Assembly: GCF_000177675.1 (NCBI RefSeq)
Contig: NZ_ADGX01000082.1
Coordinates: 1 to 38,460 of the forward strand
DNA length: 38,460 nt
Direction of reading: 5' to 3'
DNA from: Parafrankia sp. EUN1f
GTDB taxonomy: Bacteria > Actinomycetota > Actinomycetes > Frankiales > Frankiaceae
Below the pieces are notes generated by a model. It saw only the letters and a list, made by a program, of their open reading frames with translations. It had not been told where the DNA came from and searched no databases. A program made the position numbers and the translations under genes. This document shows positions 16,949-25,703 of this stretch, in pieces. Position 1 is the first letter of the stretch; each line of letters begins with the position of its first letter.

Positions 16949-19381
16949 ATGTCAGAACACGCAATCGCGCGCCATCAGGTGCGGCGACCACCGACGGTCC
17001 GCGACCTGATCGCGCCGCCGATCGCCGCGGTGCTGGTGGTGATGCTCACCGGCCTCGGCATAGCCGCGGTGTCACCCACCGACGCCCGCGGGCCGGTCCT
17101 GTTCTGCGCATCCGTCGCCGCCATAGTCGTCGGGCTGGCAAGCGTCTTCGCGGTCCGAAACCGGCAGATCGCCATGGAGCTGCGCGGCCGGGTCGTCACA
17201 CTCGAAACGAAGGTCAAGACCTCCACGGCGCAGACGGAACGGCTGTCCCGGGAGGTGCTCCCCCTCGTCGTCACCCGCCTGCGTGAGGGCGCCACCGCCC
17301 AGGCCGCCCTCGGGGAGGCGCCGCGAGGTACCGACGGCGCACACCTACACATTCTGCGCACCGTCGTGGAGGAGGTCAGTCGCGGCGAACGGATGCGCTC
17401 CGCCGCGATGGCCGCCTGCGCGAGCGCCGCCGGCCGCATGCAGGCGTTGAGCACCGCCATGCTCGCCGACCTTCGCACCATGGAGGAACGGCACAGCGAG
17501 GAGGTTCTCGGCGATCTGCTGCGGCTCGACCACCTCACCGCCCAGGCGGGGCGTCTCGCCGACAGCATCGCCGTCCTCACCGGCGGGCGTTCGGGTCGTC
17601 GCTGGACCAAGCCGATTGTCATGGAAAGCCTGCTGCGCGGGGCGATGGGCCGGATCAGCGCCTACCAGCGGGTCCGGCTCCACTCGACGAGCACCGTGGC
17701 CGTGGTCGGCTACGCCGCCGAGGGCGTGATGCACACGCTCGCGGAACTCATGGACAACGCGACCAGCTTCTCGCCGCCCTCCGAAGAGGTGCACGTCTAC
17801 GTCGAGGAGGTGCAGGCCGGCGTCGTCATCACCATCGAGGACGGCGGCCTGGTCATGGGGCAGGCAGCCCTCGAACGGGCCGAACGCGCCGTCTCGGCGG
17901 AATCGCTCGACCTGACCAGCCTCTCCGGCACCCGGCTCGGCCTGGCGGTCGTCGGCGCGCTCGCCCGCAAACACGGTCTGACGGTGTCCTTCCGCCCGTC
18001 GTCGCGCGGCGGAACCGGTGCCATCGTGATGGTTCCGCGCCAGCTCATCACCGCGCCGAGATCGGTGGAGCCACCGCCCACGATCAGCGACGCGACGGAC
18101 GCGGCGACCACGGGCCTGCGCACCGCCGTGGCGGCCCGAGCCCCACGGGCCCTGCCGCCTGCGGGCGCCGACGACCGGCACAGCCGAAGCGCGGCCGCGT
18201 CGGACCCCGGCTTCAACCGGCAGCGGCAGGGGGCGGGCGTCGGTGGTGACCTGGCGAACCACCAGCCGCGCAGACCGGATCCGTCCGAGTTCGTCACGGC
18301 CCTGGGTGCCCTTCCCACCCGTGAACCCGGCGCCTTCCCGACCCGCGCCGCTACCAGGAACGCTCCGAGCACGGAGCAGACCCACGCCCACCCCCACGTC
18401 GCGCTCGACGCCGGGCCGAGCGGCACCGCGGACACCGCGGCCGCCACGGGCATCGATGCCGTCACCACCCGGATCACCCTGCCCAAGCGAGCCCGCGGCC
18501 AGTCCCTCACTGCCAGTACACGCGCGGCCGGCCCCGCCGTCTCCCGCCCGCGCTCACACCGGGCCCGTCGCAACTCCATCGCGAACTTCGCCGCGTTCCG
18601 CCGAGCCATGCGCGCCGCCAGCGCGACCAGGACGACCACAACGCGCCCGGCGGCTCCTGGTCCGACGCCGGCGAGCCCGCAGATGCCGACCCAGGGGACG
18701 GCGGAGCTGGCGATGCCGGAGCTGGGCATGCCGGAGCTGGGCATGCCGGAGCTGGGCATGCCGGAGCTGGGCATGCCGGGCGCTGCGGCGCCGTTCGGCC
18801 CGACGACGGGCACAGCGTCCGCGACGAACCCGGCCCCCGTCGACGCGGAAACCACCGTCTCCGCGGAGCAGTTCGAGATGGCGGCGCTGGCGGAGCTGAT
18901 CGAGATGGCGGAGCTGGCCGCGGCCGGCACGTCGGACGAGGCCCCGGCCATGCCGACGGACGCACCTGCTCCGGGCCCGGAGTTGGCCGCAACCGTCCGC
19001 CCGGAGAGCGTCGCCGCCACGGCTGGCCCGACCACCATGGCCGACACCGCCGCCGCTGCCGACGTCGACGCCGCTGCCGAGACCGCGCGGACCTCCGAGA
19101 CCGTGACGACCTCCGAGACCACGCGGGGCTCCGCTACCGGGGAGCCACCCGCGGCGGCGGACAGCTCCGAATCGGCCGTCACCGACATCGAGGACAGCCG
19201 GCCACCGGCCACGCCCGCACCCGGCCCGACCACCGGCCCCAGCCCCAGCCCCGATGCCGGGGCCGGAGCGGGGGCGGGGGCGGGGGCCTCGGCTGGAGCC
19301 GGTTCGAAGCCACCGCTGGCTCCGACGCGCGTCGGGTCCACGCCGACCCGACGCACCCGGCCGGCGAGGACGTCCCGGTGA
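16949..19381 (+). CDS. cvnA: CvnA: conservon sensor-histidine-kinase-like membrane protein
   Basis: An 810-residue first member of a conservon. Two membrane helices lie at about 20-42 and 48-68 with a very short outside loop, then a coiled linker. H195 in LLRLDHLTAQAGRL corresponds to the family's D-H-L phospho-acceptor-like site. The ATPase domain follows: N270 in AELMDNATSFSPPSEEV, D298 in TIEDGGLVM, SGTRLGLAVVGALARKHG, and GGTGAIVMVP. After residue 365 comes about 445 residues of Ala/Thr/Pro-rich, probably disordered tail with MPELG and GA repeats. The ATG at 16949 follows GAGGA. In Streptomyces, conservon products are described as a membrane complex resembling G-protein-coupled signalling, controlling development and metabolism. 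Whether this one phosphorylates anything is unknown. Confidence 0.92.
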   Translation: MSEHAIARHQVRRPPTVRDLIAPPIAAVLVVMLTGLGIAAVSPTDARGPVLFCASVAAIVVGLASVFAVRNRQIAMELRGRVVTLETKVKTSTAQTERLSREVLPLVVTRLREGATAQAALGEAPRGTDGAHLHILRTVVEEVSRGERMRSAAMAACASAAGRMQALSTAMLADLRTMEERHSEEVLGDLLRLDHLTAQAGRLADSIAVLTGGRSGRRWTKPIVMESLLRGAMGRISAYQRVRLHSTSTVAVVGYAAEGVMHTLAELMDNATSFSPPSEEVHVYVEEVQAGVVITIEDGGLVMGQAALERAERAVSAESLDLTSLSGTRLGLAVVGALARKHGLTVSFRPSSRGGTGAIVMVPRQLITAPRSVEPPPTISDATDAATTGLRTAVAARAPRALPPAGADDRHSRSAAASDPGFNRQRQGAGVGGDLANHQPRRPDPSEFVTALGALPTREPGAFPTRAATRNAPSTEQTHAHPHVALDAGPSGTADTAAATGIDAVTTRITLPKRARGQSLTASTRAAGPAVSRPRSHRARRNSIANFAAFRRAMRAASATRTTTTRPAAPGPTPASPQMPTQGTAELAMPELGMPELGMPELGMPELGMPGAAAPFGPTTGTASATNPAPVDAETTVSAEQFEMAALAELIEMAELAAAGTSDEAPAMPTDAPAPGPELAATVRPESVAATAGPTTMADTAAAADVDAAAETARTSETVTTSETTRGSATGEPPAAADSSESAVTDIEDSRPPATPAPGPTTGPSPSPDAGAGAGAGAGASAGAGSKPPLAPTRVGSTPTRRTRPARTSR
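18713..18772 (+). repeat. 15-bp in-frame tandem repeat in cvnA tail
   Basis: ATGCCGGAGCTGGGC is repeated four times exactly (18713, 18728, 18743, 18758), encoding MPELG pentapeptides in the CvnA tail. A diverged unit precedes it. Confidence 0.95.
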
Positions 19382-19408
19382 GGGCGTCCCGGTGAGTGGC
19401 ACCGGCTG

Positions 19409-19451
19409 CCCGCTGGCTGACCGGACCGGTCCGGTTCGGTCAGCCAGCGGG
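19409..19451 (+). terminator. Strong intercistronic hairpin between cvnA and cvnB
   Basis: CCCGCTGGCTGACCG pairs perfectly with CGGTCAGCCAGCGGG; the inner bases (ACCGG/CCGGT) can extend the stem almost to the tip. It lies 28 bp after the cvnA stop and 122 bp before cvnB. There is no T-tract. It could attenuate transcription, protect the upstream message or mark RNA processing, thereby setting different levels of CvnA and CvnB-E. Confidence 0.65.
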
Positions 19452-19572
19452 GACGTCCCGATCAGAACCTTCCCGACCTGGCCTTTCCACGACGACCAGA
19501 CCAGCACCGGACGACCAGATTGGAGGCAGGGGCAACCCGGGCGGGCCCACCGCACGGCACCCCGCAATCCCG

Positions 19573-19992
19573 ATGAATACCACTGAGAGCGATCTTGACT
19601 GGCTGCTGGAGAACCTCCTCGCTCGTACCCCGGGAACGCACCATGCCCTGGTGCTGTCCCGGGACGGGCTCAAGCTGTGCCGGTCATCGGGCCTGAGCAT
19701 CGACCAGGCCGACCAGCTCTCCGCGATCGCCTCGGGCATCCAGAGCCTCGCGCACGGAGCGTCCATCGAGTTCGGGGACGGCACAGGCGGGGTTCGGCAG
19801 TCGATGACCGAGTTCCACGGCGGCCTGCTGTTCATCGTCGACGCCGGTCAGGGTGCCCACCTGGCGGTGATCGCGACCGACGACGCGGACGCCGGCATCA
19901 TCGGCCACAACATGAGTGAGCTGGTCGAACAGATCGGCGAATACCTGAGCGCCGCACCCCGCGGGCCCGTCCAGCCCGCCGGACAGCCGTGA
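19573..19992 (+). CDS. cvnB: CvnB: roadblock/LC7-domain protein of the conservon
   Basis: A 139-residue roadblock/LC7 protein, a fold that dimerises and often regulates small GTPases (as MglB does for MglA). The family opening is clear: DLDWLLENLLARTPGTHHALVL, SRDGLKLCRSSGLS, and DQADQLSAIASGIQSLAHGAS, followed by the central strand segment GGLLFIVDAGQGAHLAVIAT and the terminal helix NMSELVEQIGEYL. The ATG at 19573 begins the family-length protein; frames opening further upstream are not family-like. Its stop overlaps the cvnC start (GTGA), so the two are translated together. By analogy with other conservons it probably acts with CvnD as a GTPase-regulating partner. Confidence 0.95.
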   Translation: MNTTESDLDWLLENLLARTPGTHHALVLSRDGLKLCRSSGLSIDQADQLSAIASGIQSLAHGASIEFGDGTGGVRQSMTEFHGGLLFIVDAGQGAHLAVIATDDADAGIIGHNMSELVEQIGEYLSAAPRGPVQPAGQP

Positions 19993-20348
19993 TCCGACGG
20001 CTCGTCGACAGCGAGGACCCGGACCGGCTGTACACCGTCACCGGTGGTCGCAGCCGGGCCGGACGCACCGCGTTCGACCTCGTCACGCTCGTCACGAGCA
20101 GGGCGGACCCCGCCCCCGGCATGCAGTCCGAACACATTCGGATCCTGCGGGTCTGCCGGGCCCCTACCGCAGTGGTCGAACTCTCGGCGGATCTGAAGCT
20201 CCCCGTGAGCATCGTGAAGATCCTGCTCTCCGACCTGTTGGAGAGGGGCCTGATCGCGGCAAGCCACCCCTCCACCCCGACCGATCCGCTTCAACTTCCC
20301 GATCCCGCGTTCCTGAAGCAGGTGCTCGTTGGACTCCAGAAGCTCTGA
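19989..20348 (+). CDS. cvnC: CvnC: DUF742 protein of the conservon
   Basis: A 119-residue DUF742 protein with typical segments: DRLYTVTGGRSRAGR, FDLVTLVTSR, EHIRILRVCRAPTAVVELSA, LKLPVSIVKILLSDLLERGLI and a C-terminal LPDPAFLKQVLVGLQKL. The second half resembles a winged helix-turn-helix (VVELSADLKLPVSIVKILLSDL), as usual for the family, although DNA binding is not established. It starts with GTG at 19989 overlapping the cvnB stop by 4 bp, and its end overlaps the cvnD start by about 20 bp, so the three are a tight translational unit. Confidence 0.95.
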   Translation: MIRRLVDSEDPDRLYTVTGGRSRAGRTAFDLVTLVTSRADPAPGMQSEHIRILRVCRAPTAVVELSADLKLPVSIVKILLSDLLERGLIAASHPSTPTDPLQLPDPAFLKQVLVGLQKL

Positions 20349-20937
20349 GGTCGCCGTCCGGCCGCCGCTGCAGACCACGGCCAAGGACGGCGTCAAGATC
20401 GTGATTGTCGGCGGATTCGGCGTCGGCAAGACCACGATGGTCCGTTCCGTCAGCGAGATCCGCCCACTGAGCACCGAGGAGGTGATGACCGAGGCCGGCG
20501 TCGGCATCGACGACCCCGGCGCGGTCGCGGACAAGAACACCACCACCGTCGCGTTCGACTTCGGACGTATCAGCCTGGACGCGCAGATGGTGCTGTACCT
20601 GTTCGGTGCGCCCGGTCAGGAACGGTTCTGGTTCCTGTGGGACCGCCTGTTCGCCGGCACCATCGGCGCGGTGGTGCTCGTCGACACCCGCCGGGTCTCC
20701 GACTCCTGGTATGCGATCGACCGGCTGGAACACCACCGGATGCCGTTCATCGTCGCGAGGAACAACTTCGGCGAGCCCGAGCACTCGCTCGAGGACCTGC
20801 GCGAGGCGCTGTCCCTCTCCCCCGACGTGCCCGTCATCGACTGCGACGCGCGGCACCGCTCGTCCAGCAAGGACGTGCTGATGACGCTCGTACAGCACCT
20901 CTACGAGCAGGCCTCCGCCCGCAAGGAGGCCTCTTGA
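20329..20937 (+). CDS. cvnD: CvnD: conservon small GTPase (ATP/GTP-binding protein)
   Basis: A 202-residue Ras-like GTPase of the conservon/MglA-like type. Walker A is GGFGVGKTT (residues 28-36, K34), switch-2/G3 is the family variant LFGAPGQERFWFLWDRL, and the base-recognition region is around VDTRRVSDSWYAIDRLE and VARNNFGEPE. It also has VIDCDARHRSSSKDVL near the C-terminus, where other members have the G5-like D-x-R motif. The start is a TTG at 20329 inside cvnC, giving the usual M-D-S-x-S-S-E opening. The stop overlaps the likely P450 start (TTGA). It probably switches the conservon complex on the membrane in response to CvnA/B. Confidence 0.95.
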   Translation: MDSRSSEVAVRPPLQTTAKDGVKIVIVGGFGVGKTTMVRSVSEIRPLSTEEVMTEAGVGIDDPGAVADKNTTTVAFDFGRISLDAQMVLYLFGAPGQERFWFLWDRLFAGTIGAVVLVDTRRVSDSWYAIDRLEHHRMPFIVARNNFGEPEHSLEDLREALSLSPDVPVIDCDARHRSSSKDVLMTLVQHLYEQASARKEAS

Positions 20938-22376
20938 GCACCATGCTCGGTCCGGGTGCGGGCGCCGGGCCGGCGCCGGGTTCGGGCATCGGCCGCGGCC
21001 GAGCCGACGTCGCCCCCATGCGGCGCCCGTCGGCGCGGACCCACCGCGACCCGCGCCCGAACCCGGCCGCCCACCCGCACCGCGCCCCCACCCCCACGCC
21101 TGCCCCCGCCGCCACCCCCGGCCCGGTGATCCCGGTGACGTTCGACGGCACCCGGCACGCCTGGCTGGTCCTGGGGTACCGGGAGCTGCACTACGTCCTG
21201 AGCAGCCCGGAGATCTTCACCAGCGATCCGCGTAACCGGGCCCGCCGGGAGAACATCCCGGCGGACTGGGCGCCTCTCCCCGGGCTGGGCCGGCGCCCGT
21301 CGCTGCTCCACACCGACAGCGAGGACCATCAGCGCCGCTACCAGGCGGTCAACGACGTCCTGGGTGAGGTGGATGTCTTCCTCCTGCGCGCGCGGGCCGA
21401 GGCCATCACGGACAGCGTGATCGACGACTTCGCCGGGCTCGGCTCGGCCGATCTGGTCGCGTCGTTCGCGCACCAGGTGCCCGCCCTGGTCCTGGCCTCG
21501 CTGTGCGGACCGGACGACCTCGACGCCACGCAGATCGCCGAGGACCTCGTCGACCTGGTCGACATCGGCGCGGACGCCGCACGCGGCCACCGCCAGCTCG
21601 TAGCCCGGCTGCGCGACCTGCTTGCCATCCGGCTGGACGAGCCCCCCACCGAGGACATCATCTCCGGCCTGATCGACCACCCGGCCGAGCTGACGGACGA
21701 CGAGATCGTCGAGGATCTCGCGGTCGCCCTCGGCTTCGGGATGCGGACGGTGGCCGGCTGGATCGGCAACTCGCTGCGTCTGCTGCTCACCGACGGGTCC
21801 TTCGCGCTGGAGCTGTCCGGCGGGCGGCGCAGCGTCATGCAGGCACTCACCCGGGTCCTGTGGGAGGACACCCCCCTGCAGATCACCGCCGGCCGCTGGG
21901 CGACCCGCGACATCCAGCTCGGTGGCCAGCGGATCAGGGCCGGGGAGATGGTCGCGCTCGGCCTCGCGGCCGCGAACTCCGATCCCCGGGTCCGCCGCGA
22001 CCACGCATCGGGCCCGCCGGCCGGGTGCGGCGCCGCGCCCGCCCACCACCACGACCACCACAACCCGGGCGGCGGCCCGGCCCGGCAGGGCACCGCGCAC
22101 CACGCCGACAACGCAGCCGGTGCCAGTGCCGACGCCGCCGGCACTGGCACGACGTCCGGGCCCAACAGCGCGCACCTGTCCTTCGGGCACGGTGCGCACC
22201 GCTGCCCGTTCCCCGCGCAGGAGATCGCCGAGGTCATCACACGGACCGCCGTCGAGGTGCTCCTCGACCGGCTGCCCAATGTACGGCTCGCCGTCCCGGC
22301 GGGCGCGCTGGTCTGGCGACGCACCGCCTGGAACAGGGCGCTGACCGCCCTGCCGGTCCGGTTCAGCCCCGTTTGA
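20934..22376 (+). CDS. cvnE: CvnE: conservon cytochrome P450 lacking the ExxR arginine, with His-rich insert
   Basis: A P450-fold protein of 480 residues. The heme-thiolate Cys is present: LSFGHGAHRCPFPAQ (C424), although the usual G two residues after Cys is F and a P sits next to Cys. The K-helix position reads TRVLWEDTP, so both Glu and Arg of ExxR are gone. The I-helix (GFGMRTVAGWIGNSL) lacks the acid-Thr pair used for oxygen activation. CYP157 members of conservons are known to lack ExxR, with only Cys conserved. Just before the heme loop is a roughly 45-residue low-complexity insert containing AHHHDHHNPGGG. The TTG at 20934 overlaps the cvnD stop and follows AGGAGG; an ATG at 20943 is the alternative. 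A signalling or heme-sensing role seems likelier than oxygenation, but that is inference. Confidence 0.9.
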   Translation: MSTMLGPGAGAGPAPGSGIGRGRADVAPMRRPSARTHRDPRPNPAAHPHRAPTPTPAPAATPGPVIPVTFDGTRHAWLVLGYRELHYVLSSPEIFTSDPRNRARRENIPADWAPLPGLGRRPSLLHTDSEDHQRRYQAVNDVLGEVDVFLLRARAEAITDSVIDDFAGLGSADLVASFAHQVPALVLASLCGPDDLDATQIAEDLVDLVDIGADAARGHRQLVARLRDLLAIRLDEPPTEDIISGLIDHPAELTDDEIVEDLAVALGFGMRTVAGWIGNSLRLLLTDGSFALELSGGRRSVMQALTRVLWEDTPLQITAGRWATRDIQLGGQRIRAGEMVALGLAAANSDPRVRRDHASGPPAGCGAAPAHHHDHHNPGGGPARQGTAHHADNAAGASADAAGTGTTSGPNSAHLSFGHGAHRCPFPAQEIAEVITRTAVEVLLDRLPNVRLAVPAGALVWRRTAWNRALTALPVRFSPV

Positions 22377-22434
22377 CGTCCGCGACTGGCCGCGCCGCGC
22401 GGCATCACGCTGAAACCGAGCCCGGAGACCACCG

Positions 22435-24099
22435 ATGACCGATCCCCACCCACGCCAGCCCGGCACCTGCCCGAGCGGCATGCCTCGGCCGCTGAGCGGC
22501 GCGCGCCAGTACAGCCCACTGCGCCAGTACGGCACGTCCTGCCCGGCGCCGAGCACCACCCGGCGCGGCGAGGCTCCCGGAACCGGCAGGACCCGCGGGC
22601 CGGCCGGGCCGGGCTCGTCCAGCGCCCCGCCCGCACCGACCGCACCAGCCACGTCCGCCACATCCTCCGCGACCGCCGCGTCCGCGATGTCCGCACCGTC
22701 CGCTCCGCCGGGAACGGTCGATGCGCCCACCACCGCGCTCGGGTTCACCGGCACGCCCGGCGCCACCGCGGCCGGCCCGCCGGAGCCCCGACGTCCCGGC
22801 TCACCGCCGGTGCCACCCATAGCGCCACCCGGTGAGCGAGACCGCGGCCAGGAACCGCCGCGCCAGCCCGAGGACCGGTCGACGTTCGAGGCCCGCTGGC
22901 CCGCGCACCACGGCGCCGCCCGGCTGCCCGCCGAGGGACCCGGCAACCGGCGCGCCGCCTTCTACCAGCAGATCAGGGACGAGCACGGGCCGGTCGCGCC
23001 GGTCCTGCTCGAAGGTGACATCCCGGCCTGGCTCGTCCTCGGCTACCGGGAGGTCGTCTACGTCGCGGGAACTCCCGCCCTGTTCGGGCGGGATGCCCGG
23101 ATCTGGAACGCCTGGGATCTGGTCCCGTCGGGCTGGCCCCTGCAGCCGATCGTCGGCCAGCGGCCCTCCCTGCGCAGCCTCGACGGGCCCGCCCACACCC
23201 GGCGGCTGGCGGCGATCGGTGACGTGGTCGGCAGGTTCGAGTCGCACGACCTGCGGGCCCGGGTGACCCGTGGCGCGGACACCCTGATCGACGCGGTGGC
23301 GGGCAACGGCCGGGCGGAGCTGATGAGCCAGTACGCCGGCCCGCTGCCCGCGATGGTCAACGCCGACATGTGGGGGCTGCCCGCCGGCGACCTGACCGCC
23401 CTGGCCCGGGACCTGACCCTGCTCGTCAGCGGTGGCACCGGAGCCCGCGACGCGCGCCGACGGGTCCACGCGATGCTCGTGCGGGTCGTGCGCCGCCGCC
23501 GTGACCAGCCCTGCGACGACGCCGTCTCGGCGCTGATCGCGCACCCGGCGGAGCTCACGGACGAGGAGATCGTCGAGGACGTCATGGCGACCCTGACGGT
23601 GGCCCAGGCGCCGACCGCCGACTGGATCGGGAACACCCTTCGCCTGATGCTCACCGACGACCGGTTCGCCGTGGATCTGGCGGGTGGGCGGCTCAGCGTC
23701 GGCGGTGCCATGGCCGAGGTCCTCTGGGCGGACCCGCCGATCCAGAACCTGGTCGCGCGGTGGGCTCGTCGTGATCTCCGGCTCGGCGGGCGGTGGATCC
23801 GCTCCGGCGATCTCCTCATCTTCGGCCTCTCAGCGGCTAACACCGATCCGCGCGCGCGTCCGCGCGAGTCCGGCCGGGCGGCCGGTAACAACGCCCACCT
23901 GGCATTCGGCCACGGCGAGCACCGCTGCCCCTTCCCCGCGCAGATGGCCGCCGAGACGATCGCGACCACGGCCGTCGAGGTCCTGCTCGATCGCCTCCCC
24001 GACCTGGAGCTCGCCGTGGAGCCCGCGGCGCTGCTGTGGCGCCCCTCGGTCTGGGTGCGTGGCCTGGCCACCCTGCCGGTCCGGTTCACATCGCTTTGA
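22435..24099 (+). CDS. Second conservon-linked cytochrome P450 without ExxR, with disordered N-terminus
   Basis: A 554-residue protein. Residues 1-150 are Pro/Ala/Thr/Ser-rich and probably disordered; the P450 fold starts near RAAFYQQIRDEHGPVAPVLL. It shares collinear motifs with the preceding gene: PAWLVLGYREVVYV, RPSLRSLDGPAHTRRL, HPAELTDEEIVEDVMATL, ADWIGNTLRLMLTD. The K-helix reads AEVLWADPP, so the Arg of ExxR is replaced by Trp, and the heme loop is LAFGHGEHRCPFPAQ (C498). It lies 58 bp after cvnE and is probably cotranscribed with it. The pair looks like an old tandem duplication, since tail sequences such as VEVLLDRLP and LPVRF recur in both. In Streptomyces, CYP157 and CYP156 often sit side by side in conservons; this resembles that arrangement. 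Catalytic activity is doubtful. Confidence 0.9.
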   Translation: MTDPHPRQPGTCPSGMPRPLSGARQYSPLRQYGTSCPAPSTTRRGEAPGTGRTRGPAGPGSSSAPPAPTAPATSATSSATAASAMSAPSAPPGTVDAPTTALGFTGTPGATAAGPPEPRRPGSPPVPPIAPPGERDRGQEPPRQPEDRSTFEARWPAHHGAARLPAEGPGNRRAAFYQQIRDEHGPVAPVLLEGDIPAWLVLGYREVVYVAGTPALFGRDARIWNAWDLVPSGWPLQPIVGQRPSLRSLDGPAHTRRLAAIGDVVGRFESHDLRARVTRGADTLIDAVAGNGRAELMSQYAGPLPAMVNADMWGLPAGDLTALARDLTLLVSGGTGARDARRRVHAMLVRVVRRRRDQPCDDAVSALIAHPAELTDEEIVEDVMATLTVAQAPTADWIGNTLRLMLTDDRFAVDLAGGRLSVGGAMAEVLWADPPIQNLVARWARRDLRLGGRWIRSGDLLIFGLSAANTDPRARPRESGRAAGNNAHLAFGHGEHRCPFPAQMAAETIATTAVEVLLDRLPDLELAVEPAALLWRPSVWVRGLATLPVRFTSL

Positions 24100-24136
24100 C
24101 CGGTACCGGTCCGCGCGACTGATCCGAAGCCCGGAA

Positions 24137-24178
24137 AAACCTCAGGGCCCGTGGGGAAACCCACGGGCCCTGAGGTTT
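24137..24178. terminator. 19-bp perfect hairpin between converging P450 and rpsA genes
   Basis: AAACCTCAGGGCCCGTGGG (24137-24155), loop GAAA, CCCACGGGCCCTGAGGTTT (24160-24178). The stem is perfect, the loop is a GAAA tetraloop, and the A/T ends give a short U-run in either direction. It is a clear bidirectional terminator between the two stops. Confidence 0.95.
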
Positions 24179-24224
24179 GGTGCTGGTCACCAGCGCCGGG
24201 AGCACCAGGTGCTCCCTCGCCGGA

Positions 24225-25703
24225 CTACTCCCTGCCGAACTGCTCCCGAAGCCGCCGCAGCGCCTCCTCGTCGATCGCCGAGGCGGGCTGCTCCGACTGC
24301 GAGGTGTAGGAGGACGGCGCCGCAGCTGCCGCGTCCGCCTCCTGCGCCGCCCGGATCTGGGCCTGGTGGGCCTCGTACCGGGTCTGGGCCTCGGCGTACT
24401 GCCGCTCCCACTCGGCCTGCTGCTCCTCGAAGCCCGGCAGCCATTCGCCGGTCTCGGGGTCGAAGCCCTCGGGGTAGACGTAGTTGCCCTGCTCGTCGTA
24501 CTTGGCTTCCATGCCGTACTGGCTCGGGTCGAACGTGTCGCCCTCACCGGCCAGCGCGGAGGCCTCGTTGGCCTGCTTGAGCGAAAGGCTGATCCGACGG
24601 CGGTCGAGGTCGATGTCGATGACCTTGACGAGGATCTCGTCGCCGACGTTCACAACCTGCTCGGGGATCTCGACGTGGCGCTCGGCCAGCTCCGAGATGT
24701 GCACCAGGCCCTCGATGCCCTCGTCCACCCGGACGAACGCGCCGAACGGCACGAGCTTGGTAACGCGGCCGGGCACGACCTGGCCGATCGCGTGGGTCCG
24801 GGCGAACTGACGCCACGGGTCCTCCTGCGTCGCCTTCAGCGACAGGGAGACCCGCTCGCGGTCCAGGTCGACGTCGAGGACCTCGACCGTGACCTCCTGG
24901 CCGACCTCGACCACCTCGGACGGGTGATCGATGTGCTTCCAGGACAGCTCGGAGACGTGCACGAGACCATCCACGCCACCCAGGTCCACGAAGGCACCGA
25001 AGTTGACGATGGAGCTGACCACGCCCTTGCGGATCTGACCCTTGGCAAGCTGCGCCAGGAACTCCGAGCGCACCTCGCTCTGGGTCTGCTCCAGCCAGGC
25101 GCGGCGGGAGAGAACCACGTTGTTGCGGTTCTTGTCCAGCTCGATGATCTTGGCTTCGAGCTCGCGGCCCACGTAGGGCTGAAGGTCGCGGACGCGACGC
25201 ATCTCCACGAGCGAGGCGGGGAGGAAGCCACGCAGGCCGATGTCGAGGATGAGACCACCCTTGACGACCTCGATGACGGTGCCGGTGACGACGCCGTCCT
25301 CCTCCTTGAGCTTCTCGATCGTGCCCCAGGCGCGCTCGTACTGGGCGCGCTTCTTGGACAGGATCAGACGACCTTCCTTGTCCTCCTTCTGGAGGACAAG
25401 GGCCTCGACTTCATCTCCGACCGAGACGACCTCGTGCGGGTCGACATCGTGCTTGATCGAGAGCTCCCGTGACGGGATCACACCCTCGGTCTTGTAGCCG
25501 ATGTCGAGGAGCACCTCGTCGCGGTCCACCTTGACGATGACGCCCTCGACGATGTCGCCGTCGTTGAAAAACTTGATCGTCTTGTCGACCGCGGCGAGGA
25601 AGTCCTCGGCCGAGCCGATGTCGTTGACCGCAACCTGTGGTGTGGTCGGGCTGTGCGAGGTGGTCACGGTCTCCACGGGTCGTACGTCGGTGGTGCTCGT
25701 CAA
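24225..25703 (-). CDS. rpsA: 30S ribosomal protein S1
   Basis: A 492-residue S1 protein that helps the 30S subunit bind and unfold mRNA. Four S1 (OB-fold) RNA-binding domains are visible at about residues 48-117, 136-200, 222-290 and 307-376. Domains 3 and 4 are the most canonical (GVVSSIVNFGAFVDLGGVDG, SELSWKHIDHP; GRVTKLVPFGAFVRV, HISELAERHVEIP). Four domains is the usual actinobacterial form, against six in E. coli. The C-terminal 110 residues are acidic with a Tyr/Gly-rich segment (EAKYDEQGNYVYPEGFDPE) and a Gln/Ala tail, also typical of actinobacterial S1. Codon usage is strongly C-biased, as expected of a highly expressed gene. It has its own promoter at 25864-25893 and terminator at 24137-24178. 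Confidence 0.97.
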   Translation of the reverse strand: MTSTTDVRPVETVTTSHSPTTPQVAVNDIGSAEDFLAAVDKTIKFFNDGDIVEGVIVKVDRDEVLLDIGYKTEGVIPSRELSIKHDVDPHEVVSVGDEVEALVLQKEDKEGRLILSKKRAQYERAWGTIEKLKEEDGVVTGTVIEVVKGGLILDIGLRGFLPASLVEMRRVRDLQPYVGRELEAKIIELDKNRNNVVLSRRAWLEQTQSEVRSEFLAQLAKGQIRKGVVSSIVNFGAFVDLGGVDGLVHVSELSWKHIDHPSEVVEVGQEVTVEVLDVDLDRERVSLSLKATQEDPWRQFARTHAIGQVVPGRVTKLVPFGAFVRVDEGIEGLVHISELAERHVEIPEQVVNVGDEILVKVIDIDLDRRRISLSLKQANEASALAGEGDTFDPSQYGMEAKYDEQGNYVYPEGFDPETGEWLPGFEEQQAEWERQYAEAQTRYEAHQAQIRAAQEADAAAAAPSSYTSQSEQPASAIDEEALRRLREQFGRE

